A stretch of 28,465 nt of DNA from a virus, in IMG/VR virus record IMGVR_UViG_3300037840_000560, positions 1 to 28,465 of that record, one strand, 5' to 3'. Shown piece after piece: positions 22,298-28,465 of this stretch (position 1 is the stretch's first letter; each line of letters starts with the position of its first letter). Both the position numbers and the translations under genes were made by a program. The notes under the pieces are model-generated. The model saw only the letters and a list, made by a program, of their open reading frames with translations, was not told the DNA's origin and made no database searches.

Positions 22298-22537
22298 ATG
22301 CCGACACGCCAAGCTGTCCACGCGAAAGCACTCCGACTCCGCCGGCGTGCTGCCGGTCTTTGTGCCAAGTGCGGTAGTGGGTCTGACACTTATTACTGCT
22401 TAGACTGCCAGGACGGCAGGCGCAAGCCGGCGCCCAAGCGGTCTGTGTTGTCTGCAATCAGACGGCGGGCAGCTCGAGTACGATGGACAAAGCACAAAGC
22501 TAAACGCAAAAAGAAAAAACGAAATAATGCAAAATAG
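22298..22537 (+). CDS. small basic Cys-pair protein
   Basis: 79 residues from ATG 22298; ATG 22271 is an alternative that would add nine. Two CxxC pairs (CAKC, CLDC) separated by ~10 residues could bind zinc. The Arg-rich leader (ALRLRRRAAGLC) and the strongly basic tail (KHKAKRKKKKRNNAK) indicate nucleic-acid binding. The pattern RRAAGLC.KCG is common in small phage proteins of unknown role. It is rightward, opposite to the surrounding late genes, and pairs with the ligase gene. Confidence 0.55.
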   Translation: MPTRQAVHAKALRLRRRAAGLCAKCGSGSDTYYCLDCQDGRRKPAPKRSVLSAIRRRAARVRWTKHKAKRKKKKRNNAK

Positions 22538-22547
22538 GTGTTGACAC
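22538..22547 (+). promoter_or_regulatory. GGTGTTGACA box, copy 2
   Basis: Repeats the ten bases at 22261-22270; it begins right after the stop of the upstream gene and lies 32 nt before the ligase ATG. Confidence 0.4.
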
Positions 22548-22579
22548 TGCCGGCTGGTCTGCTAATCTCATTCACAATT

Positions 22580-23203
22580 ATGAACCTGACGATTGAACGA
22601 CCCAAGTTTATCAACGTGCCGCTGGCAGACGGTTTGAAGTGGCGCGGTGGTGGTGGCTGGCTCTATACCGAAAAATTTGATGGCGTGTGGGCCGTGCGCG
22701 ATATGCTGGACGCTACCTTTGCCGGCGAACAAATGCGCGACGGCTCTTTTTGGGCGTTCGATTGCCTGCGCATCGGCGATAGCGACCTGCGCCGTCGTCC
22801 GCGCGCGGAGCGATGGCACAATCTATTGACGTTTAATGGCAGCGTGCTAATCGTGCCTGCCGGCAACGGCGGCGAATTTCTCGAAACTGTGTTGAGCAGG
22901 GGAGGGGAGGGCGTCGTGGCGTCGCACCTCGATGCGCCGTACGGCGAGCCGTGGTTTAAGTGCAAGCGCGTGGAAACCCATGATTTGATCGTCGCGGACA
23001 AGATTCATCCGTCCATCCGGCTCCAGACGGCCGAGGGCGAAGATCGTGGCTGGTGTTGCGCGCGCGCCAAGTATGACGAAATCAAGCTGGGTGACGTGGT
23101 GGAAGTCGCCGCGTACTCACTCACAGCCAAAGGCAAATTACGCGAGCCGCGCTTGGTGCGGATTCGGACGGATAAAATGGGCGTTATGCGCCCCGGTCTT
23201 TGA
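22580..23203 (+). CDS. very small ATP-dependent DNA ligase
   Basis: 207 residues from ATG 22580. It would seal nicks in DNA using ATP. Nucleotidyltransferase motifs appear in order: motif I EKFDG with Lys32 as the AMP acceptor, FAGE with Glu50, FWAFDCL (57-63) as motif III, EGVV (110-113) as motif IV, and WFKCKR (125-130) as motif V. The last ~60 residues look like an OB fold (GDVVEVAAYSL) ending in LREPRLVRIRTDK, which resembles motif VI. The family's small members, such as the Chlorella virus enzyme, have about 298 residues, so this is unusually compact. The usual Arg just after KxDG is absent at its normal place (KFDGVW). The gene's 3' end overlaps the converging head gene by 20 nt. Confidence 0.75.
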   Translation: MNLTIERPKFINVPLADGLKWRGGGGWLYTEKFDGVWAVRDMLDATFAGEQMRDGSFWAFDCLRIGDSDLRRRPRAERWHNLLTFNGSVLIVPAGNGGEFLETVLSRGGEGVVASHLDAPYGEPWFKCKRVETHDLIVADKIHPSIRLQTAEGEDRGWCCARAKYDEIKLGDVVEVAAYSLTAKGKLREPRLVRIRTDKMGVMRPGL

Positions 23204-23537
23204 CCGCGCAATCCAGGAAGATAAACGCGCCGTCCGCCGAATTGTCCATGTCCAGGATGCGCCAGATCTGCCCGTTGAACTTGAGATGTTGTTGCGATGC
23301 CGGCAGCACGCCATTGGCGAACAAACCGACGCGCAGGAAAAATCCGGCCGTGCCCTTGGGCGAGTAACCGCCGCCGGTCGCGGCCAGCATCTTGCCGAAC
23401 ATGCTTTGCGCCGGCACACACACATAACTCGCGCCGCCGAGGCCCGTGCTGGGCGAGACCGGCCAGGTGAGCGTGTAACCCAGGTCACGTTCCATCTCCT
23501 TCAGCCCCCGGATGGATTCCCGCGAAATTCTGCTCAC
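23184..23537 (-). CDS. head-closure (stopper) candidate
   Basis: 117 residues with no signal peptide. The C-terminal strand pattern FNGQIWRILDMDNSADGAFIFLDCAVK is reminiscent of small head-tail joining or stopper proteins, which sit between capsid and tail genes as here. The start is GTG 23537, immediately after the preceding stop (TAA GTG), so translation is coupled to the exported protein upstream. Confidence 0.45.
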   Translation of the reverse strand: MSRISRESIRGLKEMERDLGYTLTWPVSPSTGLGGASYVCVPAQSMFGKMLAATGGGYSPKGTAGFFLRVGLFANGVLPASQQHLKFNGQIWRILDMDNSADGAFIFLDCAVKDRGA

Positions 23538-24002
23538 TTAATTGCCCCCAAAATAACTGACGACCGCACTGGCATTCGTGCCGGTGAAGCGCGCGCGGAA
23601 GAAATACCATTTGCCCGCCAGCACAAAATCATTGGTGGCCGTCGAGGAGCTGGTGTTCGTAAAGAACGGCGTCCAGTTCACCGCGTCGAGACTGCGATCC
23701 AGATAGATGCTCGCGTTGGTGCCGGTGGCATTGGTGATCACCATTTGAAACGTGTGCTGTTTCGCGGTCGGGCTGGGGAACGCGGCGCCGTTGGTGTTGT
23801 TCGTGGCGTTGGCGGTGGACGTGGCCAGCATCGTGCCGGCATAAGTGTTCAGCGCCCACGCGAACGGAACGCTGGTCGGCGTATTGCTCTGCGCCAGGGC
23901 GGCGAAGCTGATGCCACAGAGACACAGAACGCACAGAGAAAAAAGCTGCAGCATTCCTCTGCGGGTTCTCTGTGCCTCGGTGGCGAAAAAGTTTTGTTTC
24001 AT
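23538..24002 (-). CDS. small exported protein in the head module
   Basis: 154 residues from ATG 24002, or 138 from ATG 23954. The N-terminus is a strong Sec signal peptide (MLQLFSLCVLCLCGISFAALAQ, shown in two overlapping parts: MLQLFSLCVLCLCG and ISFAALAQ), whose hydrophobic core is encoded by a CTCTGTGCGTTCTGTG-type repeat. The upstream residues ATEAQRTRRG are also repeat-derived. The mature part is Thr/Asn-rich with SIYLDRSLDAVNWTPFF, a pattern of extracellular beta-domains. It lies between the terminator after the capsid genes and the head-closure gene. An exported protein in the head module is unexpected. Function unknown. Confidence 0.55.
   Translation of the reverse strand: MKQNFFATEAQRTRRGMLQLFSLCVLCLCGISFAALAQSNTPTSVPFAWALNTYAGTMLATSTANATNNTNGAAFPSPTAKQHTFQMVITNATGTNASIYLDRSLDAVNWTPFFTNTSSSTATNDFVLAGKWYFFRARFTGTNASAVVSYFGGN
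23919..23990. repeat. CACAGAGACACAGAACGCACAG-type repeat, coding for a signal peptide
   Basis: Two opposed repeat blocks flank a short spacer. On the minus strand the left block encodes LFSLCVLCLCG, the right block ATEAQRTRRG. Confidence 0.65.
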
Positions 24003-24014
24003 AAATTTTATCCA

Positions 24015-24048
24015 ACAAAAAAGCCAGCCAGTAATGCCGGCTGGCTTT
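24015..24048 (-). terminator. Rho-independent terminator after the capsid genes
   Basis: AAAGCCAGCC (24020-24029) pairs perfectly with GGCTGGCTTT (24039-24048). On the minus strand the stem is followed by TTTTTTG. It should stop leftward transcription just downstream of the gene at 24073, which allows separate control of capsid and tail genes. Confidence 0.75.
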
Positions 24049-24072
24049 GGTGAAAATGTGTTATTGCGTTGC

Positions 24073-24498
24073 TTACACCAAAAGCGAAGCCGTGATACTC
24101 ACGCCCGTGTTGGCGCCCGTGCCGCTGGTGGCCACGATGCTAAAACCGATGTATTGCCGGGTGTTGACCGGCAGCTTGATCGTCTTGACCAGCGCGAGAC
24201 TGCCGGTGCTGGCCACGCCCGGCACAACGAGCTCGACGACCGGCGATACGGCCGCGAAAGTCGAATTGTCGGCGCTGTCGTAAAGCTGGACCGTGTAGGT
24301 GTCGCCGGTGCTCGTGTTGTTCGCGGCGGCCGGGAACGCGATTTCCACGTCAATCTCCTCGGCGTGAAACGGACCGACGCCGATATTGATGCTGGTGGTG
24401 CTGCCCGGCGAGGTCGTGCCGCTCGCGGCGGGAAGCGCCGCGGTATAGGAAAGCGCGGAGTCTCGCAACTGCCGGCGATTGGAAACTTGAGTAGCCAT
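24073..24498 (-). CDS. capsid accessory/decoration candidate
   Basis: 141 residues. The basic helical N-terminus (MATQVSNRRQLRDSALSY) is followed by a beta-rich Thr/Ser/Ala domain (TYTVQLYDSADNSTFAAVSPVVELVVPG; QYIGFSIVATSGTGANTGVSI) like a jelly-roll or Ig-type fold. It directly follows the major capsid gene and precedes a terminator, where decoration or head fibre proteins often lie. No signal peptide. Start AATTTATG without a Shine-Dalgarno sequence. Confidence 0.5.
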   Translation of the reverse strand: MATQVSNRRQLRDSALSYTAALPAASGTTSPGSTTSINIGVGPFHAEEIDVEIAFPAAANNTSTGDTYTVQLYDSADNSTFAAVSPVVELVVPGVASTGSLALVKTIKLPVNTRQYIGFSIVATSGTGANTGVSITASLLV

Positions 24499-24515
24499 AA
24501 ATTTTGTTTTTCAGT

Positions 24516-24540
24516 GGTCGGGCGTTGCTGCGGCAATGCC
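24516..24540. repeat. hairpin repeat copy 6
   Basis: GGTCG, stem GGCGTTGC (24521-24528), loop TGCG, stem GCAATGCC (24533-24540) with one G-T wobble. It lies just after the capsid gene's stop. Confidence 0.75.
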
Positions 24541-24554
24541 TTCCCGTAATTGGT

Positions 24555-25556
24555 TTAGAACTTCGCGACGCCGGCAGCCGAGTAATTCTCGGTTTGGGTG
24601 ATCGAATCCGTCACATGCAACGGGATGCCGTTTGATTCGTTCGGAATCGTGGGGTATTGTACCGCCGTGGCGGCCGTGACTGCGCTGGTGCCCGAGGCAT
24701 AGACCGGCGCGCGGCTCTTTTGGAGCAGGCGGCGCTGGGTACGATTGCAGAACAGATGCGTGGGCACCGTGCCGACCGGGAACAAAGCCAGCGCGTCCGC
24801 CACGACCGAGTCCGTGAGGGCGTTAGTGCTGCTGTCCAGATTCTTGATGCGGCAGGCGCCCTTGGAATAATTGAAGCTCAAGCCCACGTAACCCGACAAA
24901 TTGTTCAGGAACGCGCGGTATTGTTTGCTGGACGAATCCAGGACATACTGCGGGACCCACTGTTTCAATTGCAGGCCCTGGTTGTTGCCGTAAATGAACT
25001 CGACGCAATCCGGCATATTGACGATCAACCAGGCGGAAGAGAGAGCCGAACCACTGGTGGCGCCGCCCATGATTTCCATGGTGGCCGGATCATAAAGATT
25101 GGTGAGACCGGGAAAGCCGTAATTGGCGTTGCCGCCTTGCACGTTGGTCTGGCTCGTGGCGCCGGGGGTGCCGTAATACAACTGCCAGCCCAGCGCGATC
25201 ATTTTCTGGCGGCTCACGCCCAACGCTTCATTGGCCAGCGTCCATTCCGCGCCAAATTCGCTGGCGTCCAGGACCATTTCATCCACGCGCATTTGACCGT
25301 CAAAGAAAAAAGCCTGATTGATGCGCTGGTCCCAGGTGCTCGCGACCACGTTCGATCCCTGGTTCGCCGCGCGGAACGCGGGCCCGGTCGGGAGATTGGT
25401 GCGGACGAGGCCCTTGTAGGTCGTGCCCTTGATGGGCCGGCCGCGCAGGACTTCAACCTCGGGAGCAAAAGTGCGAACTTCCTCGATTATCCCCACAGCC
25501 TGGTCGGTGCCGTTCTGTTTGGTGATGTCGAGCAGTGTTAAAAATAAGTCAGCCAT
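24555..25556 (-). CDS. major capsid protein
   Basis: 333 residues forming the icosahedral shell. The N-terminus (LTLLDITKQNG...VGIIEEVRTFAPEV, then IKGTTYKGLVRTNLPTGPAFRAANQG) matches the pattern of HK97-fold major capsid proteins from many podo- and siphoviruses. There is no large cleavable delta domain; the scaffold is probably separate (next gene). No signal peptide. The start is TTTTTATG with no Shine-Dalgarno sequence, which is notable for a gene needing very high expression. Gene order portal, protease, scaffold, capsid supports the call. Confidence 0.85.
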   Translation of the reverse strand: MADLFLTLLDITKQNGTDQAVGIIEEVRTFAPEVEVLRGRPIKGTTYKGLVRTNLPTGPAFRAANQGSNVVASTWDQRINQAFFFDGQMRVDEMVLDASEFGAEWTLANEALGVSRQKMIALGWQLYYGTPGATSQTNVQGGNANYGFPGLTNLYDPATMEIMGGATSGSALSSAWLIVNMPDCVEFIYGNNQGLQLKQWVPQYVLDSSSKQYRAFLNNLSGYVGLSFNYSKGACRIKNLDSSTNALTDSVVADALALFPVGTVPTHLFCNRTQRRLLQKSRAPVYASGTSAVTAATAVQYPTIPNESNGIPLHVTDSITQTENYSAAGVAKF

Positions 25557-25579
25557 AAAAAGTGTGTGGGGTTGTTAAA

Positions 25580-26101
25580 TTATTTGCCTTTGGCGACGAA
25601 ACCGCAGCGATCCAGGTCGGCCTTGGCCGCATTGACCAGACGGCTGAGGCCGCTGGCGGATTTGTCCGCGGGATTCTTCGCGTCAGCGGGTGCGGCGGCA
25701 GCGGCGGGTGCGCCGGCGCCGGCCGTGATTTCCAAAGCTTTGCGCGAGGCGATGGTCGCAACGCCCGTTGAAAGTAAAGTGACCAGTTCAACGCTGGTGG
25801 CGTTGGCGGCAACGTCGAGCCGATGAGTCACACACGCGGTCTTGATGGCCGCGCCGATACTATTGACCTGCTCCTGGGCAGTCTGAAGCTGGGCGGACAG
25901 CGTCACATTCGTCTGCTTTGCAGCAGCCAGGGACGTATTCGCCTGCTCCAATTCGAGGGAAATTTGTTCGTTGCTGGAAACGGCGTCAGCCAGTTGAGCG
26001 ACTTCCGCGCCCGCGGGCTTGGCGGCTTTCAGTGAGGCGTTTTCGGCTTCGAGCCGGGCGATCTCCGCGTTCGCTTTTCCAATATTAAAAAACTTGAGCA
26101 T
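25580..26101 (-). CDS. coiled-coil scaffold candidate
   Basis: 173 residues, with a coiled coil at about 8-75 (NAEIARLEAENASLKAA...ISLELEQANTSLAAAKQTN), an Ala-rich linker and a basic C-terminal helix (GLSRLVNAAKADLDRCGF). Length, coiled coil and position between protease and capsid fit a scaffolding protein, whose C-terminal helix usually binds capsid subunits. A GTTGACT box lies 41 nt upstream (26143-26148), farther than in the other cases. Confidence 0.6.
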   Translation of the reverse strand: MLKFFNIGKANAEIARLEAENASLKAAKPAGAEVAQLADAVSSNEQISLELEQANTSLAAAKQTNVTLSAQLQTAQEQVNSIGAAIKTACVTHRLDVAANATSVELVTLLSTGVATIASRKALEITAGAGAPAAAAAPADAKNPADKSASGLSRLVNAAKADLDRCGFVAKGK

Positions 26102-26159
26102 AGGTTTGATGGCGATTGCTCGCGATTACAAACCTGTGATGAAGTCAACCGGCGTAGGT

Positions 26160-26196
26160 CTTCACTCCGCACTCCTCACTCCGAATTCCGCACTCT
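26160..26196. repeat. GTGCGGAGT-type repeat at a gene end
   Basis: The repeat supplies the final codons and stop of the prohead protease gene (RNSE and TGA). Confidence 0.65.
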
Positions 26197-27021
26197 GACG
26201 AACTCGTTCAAAATATCCTCCATGTCCTCCACGACGCCGTCTATCAGGCCGCGGTCGCACGCCTCTTCGCCGTCGAAAACCAAACCGTTGCCCATGCCCT
26301 CCTCGCTGCATGAACGCACCGCGCACACCGCCGTCTTGAACTGGCCCCAGATTTTATCAATGTCGCGCTGGATCAGGGCCGTCTCGTCGGCGGTGAGCGG
26401 TTTCCAGTACGCGCCCATCAGCTTGTGCTTGCCCGCGCTGATGGCCTGCATGTTCTCGCCCTCCATGGCCATCTGCCGCGACAGGTCCAGATACGCGCAC
26501 CACACGCCGATGCTGCCCAGATACGCCGACCCGGTCGCATAAAACTTCTGGCATTGCGACGCCAGATACATCCCGCCGCTGCAGCATTCCGAATCCGTGA
26601 ACGCGATCGTTTCCTTTTCACAGCGCAAAATCTTCCGCGCGCTCTCCGGCACGCCCACCACCGAGCCGCCGGGCGTGCGGAAATCAAAAATGATTTTCCC
26701 GACGGATTCGTCCATTTCCGCCACGTCAATCATGCCGTTGAGCGTGTCCAGGTCACAACCCGGCGCCGCGCTCGCCATCTGCTGCAGATGTTTTTCGATC
26801 ACTCCATGCACCGGAATCACCGCCACGTCCCCGTATTGCTCGTAATCTTTCTGGTCCGGGTCTTCGTCATCGGGTTTAGCCTCCCTGGCTTGGTAGGGCG
26901 TCGCTGCCGCGACGCCTCGTAAATGCGCTTCCACCACCTGACAAATGGCCGCGTGCTTTTGCGGCGTGATCATCAGCGGCTCGTAAAACAGTTTGGAAAT
27001 GATGTGCGGAAATTGTTTCAT
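26176..27021 (-). CDS. S49-family (SppA-like) prohead protease
   Basis: 281 residues from ATG 27021, two nt after the portal stop. It should cleave scaffold and capsid proteins during head maturation. The ClpP-crotonase-type core has VIPVHGVI, FRTPGGSVVG near residue 115, the nucleophile region SECCSGGMYLAS with Ser at about 147, YLGSIGVW, and a Lys-rich SAGKHKLMGAYWKPL near 197 that likely holds the catalytic Lys. Residues ~35-43 (GVAAATPYQ) come from a hairpin repeat inserted in frame before the domain. The last residues are also repeat-derived. Portal, protease, scaffold and capsid order supports the call. Confidence 0.8.
   Translation of the reverse strand: MKQFPHIISKLFYEPLMITPQKHAAICQVVEAHLRGVAAATPYQAREAKPDDEDPDQKDYEQYGDVAVIPVHGVIEKHLQQMASAAPGCDLDTLNGMIDVAEMDESVGKIIFDFRTPGGSVVGVPESARKILRCEKETIAFTDSECCSGGMYLASQCQKFYATGSAYLGSIGVWCAYLDLSRQMAMEGENMQAISAGKHKLMGAYWKPLTADETALIQRDIDKIWGQFKTAVCAVRSCSEEGMGNGLVFDGEEACDRGLIDGVVEDMEDILNEFVRVRNSE
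26892..26916. repeat. hairpin repeat copy 7, inside the protease gene
   Basis: GGTAG, stem GGCGTCGC (26897-26904), loop TGCC, stem GCGACGCC (26909-26916). It is read in frame as GVAAATPYQ, the same peptide as in the gene at 17711-18427. Confidence 0.85.
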
Positions 27022-27023
27022 GG

Positions 27024-28465
27024 TTATGGCTTGTTCGGTTTGCCGGGATTCCCGGCCGTATGGCCGCCCACGTCCTCGCCTTCCTGTTCGATTTCCCGGC
27101 GCTGCAGCGAGCTGGTGCCGGTTTCGCCGAGTTCCTGCATGGCTTCCTGGATGGAAATCTTGTATTTGTCGGAGATCCGTTTCGCGCGCTCCATCTTGTC
27201 CACCACCTCGATTTCCTTCTGGTCGCGGGTGAGTTTCCAATCGCCGTTGCGGCTTTTTTCAATTTTCTCCAGTGTGCTGAAGCCCTTGTCGTATTCCTCG
27301 ATGTCCGTTTGCGCGTCGTAACGCCGGTCGGCGGTCACGTCAGGCGGTCCCTGGTGCGTCCATTTATACCAGTCCACGTCGAACGGCAGTTCGCCGCGCG
27401 CAATCGCGCAACTCAGCGCGTACCGCGTCGCGCGCGTGGCGTTCTTGTTCGCCATCTTGCGGCGTTTCCGCAGCGTGCGGTTGACCCGGTCCACCACCAC
27501 GCGCATCGGCGCGCCGCCCACGTGTTTCGGGTCCAGCGAGAAGAAGGCGTCCCATTCCGTGCCGCGCATCGCGTCGCGCACCATCATTTCGTTGAAATCC
27601 TGGCTCGAAACCTTGGGCCGGTCCCAGTCAAACGCCTCCAGCTTGCTGCCCGAATTCGCCTTCAAATAAGTGTAAGTGCCGCCGTCTATCTGCTGCCGCA
27701 TCAGCGCAATCTTCTTGCCGCTGGCGTCAAACTGCGCCGGCGCCGGCAACACTTGCGTGCCTTCCTCCGCGTCGCCGGATTCGTTGTTCTCCACAATCGT
27801 GCGCGACGAGAAAATCTTCTGGGCCAGCAATTCAAACCGGCGCCATTCGCGCACGTCCTGCCAGTCGAAAATCGAACTGGCCAGCAGCGAAGGCCCGCGC
27901 AATTGTCCCGGCACCATCGGCAGGAACGCCGGGAACAAATCCCGCGCCGAATAATCCTGATAGAGCGAGCTGACCGCCGGGTCGGTATAAACCCGGTAAG
28001 CCAGCGGCCGCGATTGATTGTCCACGATGACGCCGTCAATGATCGGCGCCATCCATTCGCGCGCGGGATTGAAAGAGTAGGGGAGGTTGTCGTCCACCAG
28101 CACGTCGTCTATGTAAAGCTGGTTGCCGACGCAGCGCACTTCGCACGAACCGCCGGTCAGGTACCGCGAGCCGACCCGATGCGACCCGATTTGCTGGATG
28201 CGCGGCGAACCGTCGGCATCCGTGGTCAACAGCGTGAAGATATCGCCGTCGACAATGTTGTTGATTACCGTGGTTTCGTTATACGTCTCGAAGTCGTACG
28301 GCCAGCCGGCAATGTCCGCGACCTGGTGCCACTCCGTCAGCCATTCAAACGCCTCCTCACCAAAAGCCTTGTTCTTGCCGTAAAACCGGCTGGTGAACGG
28401 ATTCACCGCCAGCGTGGCCTGCTCGAGCACCGCCGCTTGCAACGCCGGGATTCTCCAAAACATCG
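27024..28465 (-). CDS. lambda-type portal protein (5' end outside the window)
   Basis: At least 479 residues; the frame is open at the right edge, so the Met near 28463 may be internal. The portal forms the dodecameric channel at the capsid vertex. It has the lambda gpB-type layout: FNPAREWMAPIIDGVIVDNQSRPLAYRV, then PGQLRGPSLLASSIFDWQDVREWRRFELLAQKIFSSRT, and late DFNEMMVRDAMRGTEWDAFF. The C-terminus is long and charged. Sequence is shown here in separate parts of the frame: AREWMAPIIDG, RGPSLLASSIFDW and EFNEMM-like DFNEMMVRDAM are the key ones. The terminase should lie upstream, beyond 28465. Confidence 0.8.
   Translation of the reverse strand, partial: MFWRIPALQAAVLEQATLAVNPFTSRFYGKNKAFGEEAFEWLTEWHQVADIAGWPYDFETYNETTVINNIVDGDIFTLLTTDADGSPRIQQIGSHRVGSRYLTGGSCEVRCVGNQLYIDDVLVDDNLPYSFNPAREWMAPIIDGVIVDNQSRPLAYRVYTDPAVSSLYQDYSARDLFPAFLPMVPGQLRGPSLLASSIFDWQDVREWRRFELLAQKIFSSRTIVENNESGDAEEGTQVLPAPAQFDASGKKIALMRQQIDGGTYTYLKANSGSKLEAFDWDRPKVSSQDFNEMMVRDAMRGTEWDAFFSLDPKHVGGAPMRVVVDRVNRTLRKRRKMANKNATRATRYALSCAIARGELPFDVDWYKWTHQGPPDVTADRRYDAQTDIEEYDKGFSTLEKIEKSRNGDWKLTRDQKEIEVVDKMERAKRISDKYKISIQEAMQELGETGTSSLQRREIEQEGEDVGGHTAGNPGKPNKP

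Noticed and set aside
21834-22457. Leftward 207-residue reading frame in the gene-free region
   Set aside because: Most of its middle is the AT-rich repeat array read as Phe/Lys/Arg-rich sequence, and its start overlaps the Cys-pair gene on the other strand.
22541-22568. Full sigma-70 promoter before the ligase gene
   Set aside because: TTGACA is present, but the -10 place reads TAATCT at best, only three of six bases.
23046-24053. Rightward 335-residue reading frame
   Set aside because: It runs out of frame through the ligase end and antisense to two head-module genes, with shadow composition.

Overview
The window is the replication module and most of the virion module of a tailed phage or prophage with a siphovirus-type gene order (HK97-fold capsid, lambda-type portal). 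I see no integrase, phage repressor, terminase, tRNA or host gene. The portal runs off the right edge, and the terminase should lie just beyond it. A host in or near the Verrucomicrobiota is an inference from the GC-rich coding sequence, the dispersed host-like repeat families and the style of the LamG and beta-propeller fibre proteins. It is not proven.

Layout. At 256-3908, rightward early genes encode a lambda-O-like replication initiator with iteron-like palindromes inside its reading frame, an HTH-HNH protein, three small proteins (two with Cys pairs) and a two-helix membrane protein. From 28465 back to 3947 almost everything is leftward and in virion order: portal, S49 prohead protease, coiled-coil scaffold candidate, major capsid protein, a capsid accessory candidate, a terminator, a small exported protein, a head-closure candidate, a neck protein, a tail-terminator candidate, two small proteins, the probable tail tube, a chaperone-position protein, the tape measure, distal-tail and fibre genes, a 1112-residue spike, holin-like membrane proteins, two lipoproteins and an alpha/beta hydrolase. 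One rightward two-gene insert (22298-23203) interrupts this and carries a Cys-pair protein and an unusually small ATP-dependent DNA ligase.

Main unusual points. (1) Five 19-bp palindromes identical down to codon choice, followed by a cluster of GTAC boxes, lie inside the initiator gene and look like a phage origin; a similar GTAC dyad lies in the intergenic region before the tail operon. (2) Seven copies of a hairpin repeat show compensatory stem changes, and several are read as protein. (3) The heptamer RTTGACT lies 13-18 nt upstream of six leftward start codons, while another group of genes, including the major capsid gene, starts in an A/T-rich TTTATG context without a Shine-Dalgarno sequence. 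(4) Several tail or fibre-module proteins carry Sec or lipoprotein signal peptides, which is unexpected for virion parts, and in some cases the signal peptide is encoded by dispersed low-complexity repeats.

Intergenic DNA is largely made of a few short repeat families: AAATTTGAAAT-type, AAACCTTGAAACTT-type, GTGCGGAGTGCGGA-type, CTCTGTGTTCTCTGCGGTG-type, and the hairpin family. They often supply the first or last codons of neighbouring genes. All functions are assigned by reading the sequence; no search was run.
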